A DNA stretch of 5,496 bases from a bacterium (lineage in GTDB: Bacteria; SZUA-79; Acidulodesulfobacterales; Acidulodesulfobacteraceae). This document shows, piece after piece, positions 1 through 5,496 of the stretch. The stretch is taken from positions 1-5,496 of the forward strand of contig JAJXXD010000007.1 of the NCBI GenBank assembly GCA_021781285.1. The letters run 5' to 3'. Under the pieces are notes generated by a model. That model was given only the letters and a program-made list of their open reading frames with translations. It was not told the origin of the DNA and ran no database searches. How positions within the stretch are numbered: the stretch's first letter is position 1; every line of letters begins with the position of its first letter. The position numbers and the translations under genes are program-made.

Positions 1-1720
1 CTTTTGAAGTTTTAAGGGTTTCAGGAATATCGTAAACGTTTAATTTATAGGCGCTTCCGAAATTCGTGATAAATAAAATATTATCATGGGTATTTGCGCA
101 AAACGAATTTGCGACAAAATCTTCTTCTTTGGATTTTATGCCTGTTTGTCCTTTGCCGCCCCTATTCTGGGCTTTAAACGTCGAGAGTTTGGTTCTTTTA
201 ATATACCCGTTTTCGGTCATCATAACTATCATTGCTTCATTCGGAATAAGGTCGATGAGCGCCGTTTCGTTTTCTTCCTGTACTATTTCGGTCTTTCTTG
301 CATCTCCAAACTTATCCTTGATAAGTTTAAGCTCTTCTTTTATTACGTCTTTTATAAGTTTTTCGCTGGCGAGAAGTTCTCTTAATTTTTTTACTTTGTC
401 GAGTATTTCTTCATATTCCTTAATTATATGCTCCCGCTCCAGATTGGTAATCTTTTCCAATTTTAAATCGAGAACGGCGCGCGCCTGAATTTCCGAAAAA
501 CCGTATTTTTGCATAAGTCTTTCTTTTGCCGCGGCCGGAGATTCCGAGGTCTTTATCAGTTCTATGACTTCGTCGATATTTTGAGCCACAATCCTGAAAG
601 CTTCCAATATATGGAGGCGCGCTTCGGCTTTTTTTAATTCGAACATCGTTCTTTTTATAACTACTTCTTTACGAAAATCCACAAAAAGGGACAGCATATC
701 CTTGATATTTAATATTTTTGGCTGATTGTTCACTATTGCAAGGAATATTACCCCGAATGTTTCTTCGAGCTGGGTATGTTTGAAGAGATTGTTCATTACG
801 ACCGTTTCGTTTGCATCCCTCTTTAATTCTATAACCACTCTCATCCCTTCCCTATCGGATTCGTCGCGAAGGTCGGATATGCCTTCTATCTTTTTTTCCT
901 TGACGAGTTCGGCTATACGTTCCAGTATTTTAGACTTGTTTACCTGATAAGGTATCTCCGTGATTATTATTTTTGCTTTTTCGAAGTGATGCTTGGCTCT
1001 TACCTTAATGAGCCCTCTTCCCGTATTAAAATAGTTATTTATTCCGGAATAGCCGTAAATTATTCCGCCTGTCGGAAAGTCAGGTCCTTTTATTATCATT
1101 TTTAATTCATCTATACTGCAGTCCGAATTATCTATAAAATGAAGCGTTGCGTCTATAGATTCCGTAAGGTTATGCGGGGGTATATTGGAAGACATTCCTA
1201 CGGCTATGCCGGATGAGCCGTTAACAAGCAGATTTGGAAACTTGGCAGGCAAAACAGCGGGTTCTTTTAACGAACCGTCGTAGTTGGGCGTGAAATCGAC
1301 CGTTTCAAAATCTATATCGTCCAATAAAAACGAGGAAAGTCTGGTCATCCTGATTTCGGTGTATCTCATTGCCGCAGGCGGGTCGCCGTCTATCGAGCCA
1401 AAATTTCCCTGTCCGTCCACAAGGGGATATCTTAAGGAGAAATCCTGTGCCATTCTGACAGTCGCGTCATAAACCGCCGAATCGCCGTGCGGGTGATACT
1501 TACCTATGACGTCGCCGACGACTCTTGCCGATTTCTTATAAGGCTTGTTAAAATCATTGCCGAGGTCGTTCATAGCAAAAAGGATTCTTCTATGAACGGG
1601 CTTTAACCCGTCTTTAACCTCGGGAAGCGCCCTGCCTATGATAACGCTCATTGCGTAATCTAAATACGACTGCCTCATCTCGTCTTCGATATTAATGTTA
1701 ATAATGCTCTTCTGGTCCAA
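1..1720 (-). CDS. gyrA: DNA gyrase subunit A, N-terminal 573 residues (3' end beyond window)
   Basis: This is the breakage-reunion subunit of DNA gyrase, which with GyrB introduces negative supercoils in an ATP-dependent reaction in the cytoplasm. The frame is open from TTG at 1720 to the left edge. Seen in the sequence: the N-terminal motif ending GLKPVHRRILFAM (residues 38-50); the quinolone-pocket segment HPHGDSAVYD (76-85), with Ser81 and Asp85 at the positions of E. coli Ser83 and Asp87, the usual sensitive residues; and the catalytic Arg119-Tyr120 in AAMRYTE, Tyr120 being the DNA-linking tyrosine. IPPHNL, GPDFPTGG, IEGISDLRDESDR and a long helical coiled-coil stretch (about 425-475) follow. 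A C-terminal beta-pinwheel begins near residue 490 and contains QNRGGKG (518-524), a near match to the GyrA box QRRGGKG. That box favours GyrA over ParC. GyrA is usually about 800-870 residues, so most of the pinwheel is missing only because the window ends. It lies 44 nt downstream of moaA on the same strand. Confidence 0.96.
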   Translation of the reverse strand, partial: MDQKSIININIEDEMRQSYLDYAMSVIIGRALPEVKDGLKPVHRRILFAMNDLGNDFNKPYKKSARVVGDVIGKYHPHGDSAVYDATVRMAQDFSLRYPLVDGQGNFGSIDGDPPAAMRYTEIRMTRLSSFLLDDIDFETVDFTPNYDGSLKEPAVLPAKFPNLLVNGSSGIAVGMSSNIPPHNLTESIDATLHFIDNSDCSIDELKMIIKGPDFPTGGIIYGYSGINNYFNTGRGLIKVRAKHHFEKAKIIITEIPYQVNKSKILERIAELVKEKKIEGISDLRDESDREGMRVVIELKRDANETVVMNNLFKHTQLEETFGVIFLAIVNNQPKILNIKDMLSLFVDFRKEVVIKRTMFELKKAEARLHILEAFRIVAQNIDEVIELIKTSESPAAAKERLMQKYGFSEIQARAVLDLKLEKITNLEREHIIKEYEEILDKVKKLRELLASEKLIKDVIKEELKLIKDKFGDARKTEIVQEENETALIDLIPNEAMIVMMTENGYIKRTKLSTFKAQNRGGKGQTGIKSKEEDFVANSFCANTHDNILFITNFGSAYKLNVYDIPETLKTSK

Positions 1721-1732
1721 AATTTTCTCCTT
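1718..1732 (-). promoter_or_regulatory. gyrA ribosome binding site and TTG start
   Basis: Read on the minus strand, AAGGAG (1732-1727) is followed by six bases and then TTG (1720-1718). The encoded protein begins M-D-Q-K-S and runs straight into the conserved GyrA N-terminus. The next in-frame ATG is codon 15, inside conserved sequence (EMRQSYLDYAMS), and using it would remove normal N-terminal residues. The strong Shine-Dalgarno sequence at good spacing therefore supports TTG as the true start. Confidence 0.8.
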
Positions 1733-1751
1733 GTCTTATTATGTTTCCCTT

Positions 1752-1757
1752 ATTATA
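1752..1757 (-). promoter_or_regulatory. possible internal -10 box ahead of gyrA
   Basis: The 44-nt moaA-gyrA spacer contains TATAAT on the minus strand, which would place a start about 25 nt before the gyrA TTG. No good -35 box is present: the hexamer 17 nt upstream reads GGAATA. The spacer is AT-rich, so a chance match is likely. It shows no hairpin with a U-run, so read-through from moaA is expected in any case. This is a weak candidate for separate gyrA expression. Confidence 0.25.
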
Positions 1758-1764
1758 TTGTTTA

Positions 1765-2796
1765 TTATCCGCCTATTCCGTTCATAAAATCGTTAGCCCA
1801 TAATAAAGATTCCTTTTTCTCGGCTTTATCGTTAAAATTGTGTTTAAAACGTTTTAATTTAATAATACCGGAAACCTTTTCAAAAACGGCTTCGTCGTCG
1901 TTTTCTTTTAGAATATCTTTAATATTATACTCGTTATCGTAAAAAAGGCATGGCCTTAAATTGCCGGACGCCGTCAGCCTCAGCCTGTTGCAGTTTCCGC
2001 AAAAATGCTCCGACAAAGGACTTATAAAACCGATTACCGCTTTGCCGTCTTTGAACCCGAAAGAGCGGCTGACTCCGCTATGGACATCGGCATTATACGC
2101 ATTATTTTCAGCTTGATTGCCTGTCATCAAGCTGAAATCGTCGAATTCAGACCTGATTTTTTCTTCTATTTCTTTAGACAATACCGCTTCGGCAATGTTT
2201 CCGCCTATAGGCATATATTCGATAAATCTTAAATCAAGCTCGAATTCTTTCGCGAAATTCACAAAATCTATTATTTCGTCATCGTTTATTCCCCTAATTA
2301 AAACGGTATTTATTTTTACCGGTTTAAAACCCGTTTTTTTTGCAAGTTTTATACCGGTCAAAACGTCTTTTAAACTGCCCATCCTTGTAATCTTCCAAAA
2401 TCTTTCTTCCTTTAAAGAATCAAGACTTATATTAATTCTTTTAAGTCCGGCATTATAAAGTTCGGAAGCATATTTTTCCAAAAGAATCCCGTTTGTGGTC
2501 ATAGAAATATCTTCTATGCCTTTTATGCGGCTCATATTTTCTATAAGGCAGGTCAAACCTTTTCTTACTAAAGGCTCTCCGCCGGTAATCCTTATTTTAT
2601 TCACTCCGTGTTTTGAAAGAATACCGGTCAATCTTAAAATATCTTCATAAGAAATTACCTCGTTGTGATTCAACAGTGAGATACCGCTTTCCGGCATACA
2701 GTAAACGCATCTTAAGTTACATCTATCCGTTACGCTGATTCTTAAATATGTTATCTGCCTGCCGAAATCGTCCGTTAAAGGTTTTAAGTTGCCCAT
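1765..2796 (-). CDS. moaA: GTP 3',8-cyclase MoaA (molybdenum cofactor synthesis)
   Basis: This radical-SAM enzyme converts GTP to 3',8-cyclo-GTP, the first step of molybdopterin synthesis; MoaC then makes cyclic pyranopterin monophosphate. Numbered from ATG 2796 (343 residues), the radical-SAM cluster cysteines are Cys26, Cys30 and Cys33 in TDRCNLRCVYCMPE. GGEP (72-75) follows, then TTNG, INISLDS and RFIEYMPIG. The C-terminal second 4Fe-4S site is Cys266, Cys269 and Cys283 (CX2CX13C), with the CNRLRL arginines, and the protein ends in the Gly-Gly typical of MoaA. Length is normal. The segment at about 219-250, between the RSEF helix and GFISP, looks some ten residues longer than usual, is Asn-rich and contains a DNA inverted repeat. 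The start is uncertain: GTG at 2802 would add two residues, but AGGA (2810-2807) is 4 nt from it and 10 nt from the ATG. The upstream PBP stop is 12 nt before the ATG, so the two genes are probably co-transcribed. No other moa, moe or molybdoenzyme gene is visible here. Confidence 0.95.
   Translation of the reverse strand: MGNLKPLTDDFGRQITYLRISVTDRCNLRCVYCMPESGISLLNHNEVISYEDILRLTGILSKHGVNKIRITGGEPLVRKGLTCLIENMSRIKGIEDISMTTNGILLEKYASELYNAGLKRINISLDSLKEERFWKITRMGSLKDVLTGIKLAKKTGFKPVKINTVLIRGINDDEIIDFVNFAKEFELDLRFIEYMPIGGNIAEAVLSKEIEEKIRSEFDDFSLMTGNQAENNAYNADVHSGVSRSFGFKDGKAVIGFISPLSEHFCGNCNRLRLTASGNLRPCLFYDNEYNIKDILKENDDEAVFEKVSGIIKLKRFKHNFNDKAEKKESLLWANDFMNGIGG
2064..2079. repeat. short inverted repeat inside moaA (5-bp arms)
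   Basis: AGCGG (2064-2068) and CCGCT (2075-2079) form a perfect 5-bp inverted repeat with a 6-nt loop. It lies about 26 bases from the larger palindrome at 2106-2137, in the same variable part of moaA (codons 240-245). It is short enough to arise by chance and is listed mainly for its position. Confidence 0.35.
2090..2105. repeat. 7-bp direct repeat GCATTAT inside moaA
   Basis: GCATTAT occurs at 2090-2096 and again at 2099-2105, a 9-nt period that keeps the reading frame and encodes the Asn/Ala/Tyr-rich run N-N-A-Y-N-A-D. It directly abuts the large inverted repeat at 2106-2137. It may be a small in-frame tandem duplication that lengthened this MoaA loop, or it may be low-complexity chance. 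Confidence 0.5.
2106..2137. repeat. perfect 12-bp inverted repeat with 8-nt loop inside moaA
   Basis: The left arm TTTCAGCTTGAT (2106-2117) and right arm ATCAAGCTGAAA (2126-2137) are exact reverse complements around the loop TGCCTGTC. In the moaA mRNA this would fold into a strong hairpin over codons 220-231 (D-F-S-L-M-T-G-N-Q-A-E-N). It is not an intrinsic terminator: on neither strand is the 3' arm followed by a U-run. It sits in a poorly conserved, apparently extended part of MoaA between the core domain and the second cluster motif. It could be a remnant of a small palindromic element inserted in frame, a binding site, an mRNA structure, or chance. Confidence 0.85.
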
Positions 2797-2802
2797 TTTC
2801 AC

Positions 2803-2811
2803 ATCATCCTA
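2803..2811 (-). promoter_or_regulatory. moaA ribosome binding site, overlapping the PBP stop codon
   Basis: The minus strand reads TAGGATGATGTGAAAATG. AGGA at 2810-2807 is the only Shine-Dalgarno-like core and overlaps the TAG stop of the PBP gene (2811-2809). From it the GTG at 2802 is 4 nt away and the ATG at 2796 is 10 nt away. The intervening ATGs at 2807 and 2804 are out of frame; the latter is closed at once by TGA. The arrangement suggests translational coupling. Confidence 0.55.
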
Positions 2812-5193
2812 AAATAATCCGAAGAACGACTGCGGATTTTTAATCTTTTTTTGCTTTTTTACGGTCGTAGGCTCCGTTCCGGCGACATAAGGCATAAGAA
2901 CCGGGTCTTTATAGCTTGAATCGGCAATCAGACCGGTATGAGGGTTAATTTCGGCAAAAACAACCCCCTTCGGTATGGCAAACGCCTCCGGCGGGTAAAT
3001 ATTCAGCGCATTTACCATATAAGAATCCCATATCGGCGCGGCGGTTATAGCGCCGACCATAAACCTGCCCATTGAATGAAAATCGTCCCGTCCGGTCCAG
3101 ACCCCTGTTACCAAAGAAGAAGTGTATCCCATAAATATTCCGTCCCTATACTGGCTTGACGAACCGGTTTTTCCGGCTACGTAAGGGGTGATCTTCCTTA
3201 TATTCGAGATGGTAACTCCGGTACCGTTCGTAATAACTCTTTCCAGCATATTTGTAAGCACGTAAGCAACTTGAGGAGATAAAACCTGCCTGCATTCGGA
3301 TTTATAGTTATAGAGGCTTTTGCCTCCCGGCGTTAAAATTTTAATAATAAAAACGGGCTTACATTCAATTCCGCCGTTGGCAAAAGAACTGTAAGCCGCA
3401 GTCAAATCGATAAGCCTGACGCTTGAAGACCCCAAAGCCATAGTTAAATTTTTTACTACGTGATGAATCCCCATTTCATCGGCTAAATGCGCTACTTTAT
3501 CTACGCCGACTTTTTGCAGAAGTTTGACGGCTACGACGTCTATGGAATGAGCAAGCCCTATAAGCAGGGTCGTAGGTCCGGTAAATCTGCGGGAAAAATT
3601 GTGGGGCTTGTAATATTTTCCGGGCACTCCGGTAGGATATATTACGGGAGTATTGTTTATAATTGAAGAAGGGGTATAACCTATGGTCAGGGCCTCCGCA
3701 TAAACTATGGGTTTAAAAGCCGAACCGGTCTGCCTTTTTGCGTAAAGAGCCCTGTTGAACTGGGTCTGGCTGAAGCTGTGCCCGCCGACCATGGCTTTTA
3801 CAAAGCCGTTTTGCGGGTCGATAGAAATCAAAGCCCCTTCTATAACATTTTTTTCCTCTAAAGAAAAAACCGGCGTCCTGTTATTAACGTAACCGTCGAA
3901 TTTAACGAGTATTTCATATCCGGGTTTTAAAACCTGATTGGCGTTGCTAATAGTCCTGTATGTAAAATAAACATAACGCTGGAAATGCGAAGCCCACTTC
4001 ATATTGGACACTGGCAGAACGCCTCTGAACTTCCCGACCGAAATAAAAGCGGTCTGACCGTCTTTGGAAATTCCGGTAACGAAACCTTTGTAAATACCGC
4101 CTTCGTATAAATAATTTATAATGCCTTTCTCGCCGTTAATTTTATTCAGCATCTCCCCGTAACTAAGCTCTTTTAAAGGTCCTGTATAGCCGTATTCATG
4201 GGAAAGCTTGGTTAAGCCGGTTTTTACCGCTTCATCGGCATACCGCTGAGCCCTTGCGCTTAAAGCGGCGTATATCTTGAGTCCGCCTTCTTTATAAACG
4301 GCTTTGCCGTATTTATTTATAATATCCTGTTTAATATACGCAAGATAATACGGAGCGACGCCGTAATATTTAAAAAAATTATGAAAAACAAGCTTCGTAT
4401 CGTATGCCGTTTTAGCCTGCGCTTTCGTTATGAAGCCGTCGTTTGCCATCTGTTCCAGAACATATTTCTGCCTTCTTTTGGCATCTTTAAAATGAATATA
4501 CGGGTCCAAAAACGAGGGCGCCTGTGGAAGCCCTCCGAGTATAGCCGCCTGCGCGAGGTTTAGTTTCCATACCGGAACTCCGAAATACGTAAGGGAAGCC
4601 GCCTGTATTCCATAGGCATTGTTGCCAAGATAAATTTGATTAAGATAAATATCTAAAATATCGTTTTTGGATAAATTATCCGCTACTCTGTAAGCCAAAA
4701 TAGCCTCCCGCAGTTTCCAGATATACGACCTTTCATAAGGAACGAGGAGGGTTTTTGCAACCTGCTGGGTTATCGTGGAACCGCCTTCGACGATGTGTCC
4801 CGACATAAGGTTAACTATAAAGGCTCTTGCGATAGCTTTATAATCAAGCGGACCCTGGTTATAAAAATTTTTATCTTCCGCCGCTAAAAAAGCCTCCCTT
4901 ACCTGCAGAGGGATATCCGAAAACGGAACAACCTCCCTGTTTACCGAACCTAAATAGCCTACGAGTTTTCCGCTGGATGAATATACATAATTAACTTCTT
5001 TGGGATGGTAGTCTTTAAGGGAAACAATATTGGGAACTGAGGAAGCAAGCAGATAATATAATACGGCAAAAATTATTATCGGGACAAAAATTAAAATAAA
5101 AAGTCCCGCAAAAATTATTTTAACTAATTTATTCTTCTTTTTTTTTGGTTTATTTGCGTTATTTTTATTAGCTGTTCTATTATTTGTCGGCAT
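2809..5193 (-). CDS. bifunctional class A penicillin-binding protein, PBP1A family
   Basis: This inner-membrane enzyme of 794 residues polymerises lipid II into glycan strands (GT51 domain) and cross-links the stem peptides (transpeptidase domain). A basic Asn/Lys-rich tail (1-25) precedes one membrane anchor (about 26-50). GT51 motifs follow: EDKNFYNQGPLD (106-117, catalytic Glu106), GGSTITQQ (137-144), KLREAILAYR (160-169, with Glu163), ILDIYLNQIYLG (179-190) and AAILGGLPQAPS (216-227). A linker/OB-like region covers about 310-445. The transpeptidase domain has Ser491 and Lys494 in TGSAFKP, then S-I-D at 550-552 where SxN is expected, and KTGSS at 675-679. DGIFMGYTSSLVTGVWTG and the conserved GTEP (772-775) close the domain. 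Length fits PBP1A. The ATG is preceded in frame by TAA 12 nt upstream with no other start codon between them, so the start is firm, although no clear Shine-Dalgarno sequence precedes it. It is the first gene of the probable unit with moaA. Asp552 and the first GT motif are unusual. mrcA or ponA would be the usual symbol, but I cannot choose between them. Confidence 0.96.
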   Translation of the reverse strand: MPTNNRTANKNNANKPKKKKNKLVKIIFAGLFILIFVPIIIFAVLYYLLASSVPNIVSLKDYHPKEVNYVYSSSGKLVGYLGSVNREVVPFSDIPLQVREAFLAAEDKNFYNQGPLDYKAIARAFIVNLMSGHIVEGGSTITQQVAKTLLVPYERSYIWKLREAILAYRVADNLSKNDILDIYLNQIYLGNNAYGIQAASLTYFGVPVWKLNLAQAAILGGLPQAPSFLDPYIHFKDAKRRQKYVLEQMANDGFITKAQAKTAYDTKLVFHNFFKYYGVAPYYLAYIKQDIINKYGKAVYKEGGLKIYAALSARAQRYADEAVKTGLTKLSHEYGYTGPLKELSYGEMLNKINGEKGIINYLYEGGIYKGFVTGISKDGQTAFISVGKFRGVLPVSNMKWASHFQRYVYFTYRTISNANQVLKPGYEILVKFDGYVNNRTPVFSLEEKNVIEGALISIDPQNGFVKAMVGGHSFSQTQFNRALYAKRQTGSAFKPIVYAEALTIGYTPSSIINNTPVIYPTGVPGKYYKPHNFSRRFTGPTTLLIGLAHSIDVVAVKLLQKVGVDKVAHLADEMGIHHVVKNLTMALGSSSVRLIDLTAAYSSFANGGIECKPVFIIKILTPGGKSLYNYKSECRQVLSPQVAYVLTNMLERVITNGTGVTISNIRKITPYVAGKTGSSSQYRDGIFMGYTSSLVTGVWTGRDDFHSMGRFMVGAITAAPIWDSYMVNALNIYPPEAFAIPKGVVFAEINPHTGLIADSSYKDPVLMPYVAGTEPTTVKKQKKIKNPQSFFGLF

Positions 5194-5244
5194 AAGTTTT
5201 AGAAATTAATTAACAGTATAAATTAAATTTTTACACATTTTTAT

Positions 5245-5272
5245 ATTATACAATATTAATTCTAAGTTTAAA
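5245..5272 (-). promoter_or_regulatory. predicted sigma-70-type promoter for PBP-moaA-gyrA
   Basis: On the minus strand a perfect -10 TATAAT (5250-5245) lies 16 nt downstream of TTTAAA (5272-5267), a 4/6 match to the -35 consensus. Transcription would start near 5238 and leave a leader of about 45 nt before the PBP ATG at 5193. The region is very AT-rich, which raises the chance of false matches, but the position upstream of the first gene of the cluster fits. Confidence 0.5.
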
Positions 5273-5289
5273 AGTTGACGGCAGGAAAA

Positions 5290-5307
5290 TATAAAATTTT
5301 TTTTATA
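5290..5307. repeat. AT-only inverted repeat in divergent intergenic region
   Basis: TATAAAA (5290-5296) and TTTTATA (5301-5307) form a perfect 7-bp inverted repeat around TTTT, lying between the two divergent promoter candidates. The T-tract of eight (5297-5304) may bend DNA. Its position could suit a regulator site, but A/T-only palindromes are common by chance in such spacers. Confidence 0.3.
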
Positions 5308-5329
5308 TACTCCAATATATGCCACATTA

Positions 5330-5338
5330 TGTTATAAT
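5330..5338 (+). promoter_or_regulatory. extended -10 promoter for the divergent gene
   Basis: TGTTATAAT (5330-5338) is an exact extended -10 element (TGnTATAAT). Initiation would fall near 5345, about 20 nt before the ATG at 5365. The -35 region (around 5309-5315) has only a poor match, which extended -10 promoters tolerate. Confidence 0.55.
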
Positions 5339-5354
5339 TTTATATAAATAAAAT

Positions 5355-5358
5355 GGAG
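5355..5358 (+). promoter_or_regulatory. ribosome binding site of the divergent gene
   Basis: GGAG at 5355-5358 lies 6 nt before ATG 5365. This decides the start over the in-frame ATG at 5353, which overlaps the GGAG itself and has no Shine-Dalgarno sequence of its own. Confidence 0.7.
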
Positions 5359-5364
5359 AAGAAT

Positions 5365-5496
5365 ATGCCTTATAAAGCCGATACGGTTTCTTTTTCCGGT
5401 CTTTTGCGGTGGGAAGACGTCGAAAAACTTATAGAGGACGTTAAAAATTCAGGGGTGCAATGGCATTACGTCTATACGCAGGCCGACGACGAAAAG
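5365..5496 (+). CDS. unrecognised protein, first 44 residues (continues past window)
   Basis: An open frame starts at ATG 5365 behind a good Shine-Dalgarno sequence and an extended -10 promoter, and runs without a stop to the window edge. The protein begins MPYKADTVSFSGLLRWEDVE and continues with a charged, apparently amphipathic helix (EKLIEDVKNSG), then aromatic residues (WHYVY) and an acidic D-D-E-K stretch. There is no signal peptide or membrane segment, so a cytoplasmic protein is likely. I do not recognise the family from this fragment. Codon use resembles the neighbouring genes (for example GAC, GTC and AAA frequent). It is transcribed away from the PBP gene; the shared 171-bp spacer gives no functional hint. 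Confidence 0.72.
   Translation, partial: MPYKADTVSFSGLLRWEDVEKLIEDVKNSGVQWHYVYTQADDEK

Noticed and set aside
66..488. Plus-strand open frame of 140 codons within gyrA
   Set aside because: It is antisense to strongly conserved GyrA sequence (helical region and GyrA box), is Ser/Phe-rich as expected of a shadow frame, and has no ribosome binding site or family match.
1441..1500. Quinolone-resistance substitutions in GyrA
   Set aside because: Ser81 and Asp85, equivalent to E. coli Ser83 and Asp87, are the usual sensitive residues.
1..1720. Topoisomerase IV subunit ParC instead of GyrA
   Set aside because: QNRGGKG at 518-524 is a GyrA-box match, and the N-terminal and breakage-reunion motifs fit GyrA; the missing C-terminus leaves only slight doubt.
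1721..1764. Terminator between moaA and gyrA
   Set aside because: No GC-rich stem or U-run is present in the 44-nt spacer on the minus strand.
2106..2137. Reading the moaA palindrome as an intrinsic terminator
   Set aside because: No U-run follows the 3' arm on either strand, and the coding frame continues through it to conserved motifs.
2005..2458. Two overlapping plus-strand frames inside moaA
   Set aside because: They are antisense to MoaA, which has all its catalytic motifs; their existence follows from codon bias on the other strand.
4381..4563. Plus-strand frame of 60 codons inside the PBP gene
   Set aside because: It is antisense to the GT51/linker part of the PBP, short, and without start signals.
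5275..5280. TTGACG as a -35 box for the divergent gene
   Set aside because: No acceptable -10 lies 16-18 nt downstream (the sequence there is a T-tract), and the TATAAT at 5333 is far too distant.

Overview
The window carries three genes on the minus strand, transcribed from right to left, and the start of one divergent gene at the right edge. The minus-strand order is a class A penicillin-binding protein (PBP1A type, complete), moaA (complete) and gyrA (N-terminal two thirds, cut by the left edge). All three belong to well-known families and read without internal stops or frameshifts. The sequence is moderately AT-rich, with a very AT-rich intergenic spacer. Gene content (a bifunctional PBP1A, molybdenum cofactor synthesis and a GyrA with a recognisable GyrA box) indicates a bacterium. 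The PBP1A layout suggests a Gram-negative, perhaps of deltaproteobacterial type, but that placement is a weak inference.

Layout: 1-1720 (-) is gyrA, starting at TTG behind a strong Shine-Dalgarno sequence. 1721-1764 is a 44-nt spacer with no visible terminator. 1765-2796 (-) is moaA, whose start is either ATG 2796 or GTG 2802. 2809-5193 (-) is the PBP gene, whose stop lies 6 to 12 nt before the moaA start. 5194-5364 is an AT-rich divergent intergenic region with one promoter candidate in each direction. 5365-5496 (+) is the first 44 codons of an unrecognised protein that continues past the right edge.

The tight spacing and lack of terminators suggest one PBP-moaA-gyrA transcription unit. This would combine peptidoglycan synthesis, cofactor synthesis and DNA topology, which do not form a single pathway. 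The grouping is therefore more likely a chance housekeeping operon than a functional system.

I see no CRISPR array, tRNA, rRNA, insertion sequence or convincing new system. The points most worth checking are: a perfect 12-bp inverted repeat inside moaA, in a segment that looks longer than usual for the family; a PBP transpeptidase whose SxN motif reads S-I-D; an atypical first glycosyltransferase motif in the same protein; and the unidentified divergent gene.
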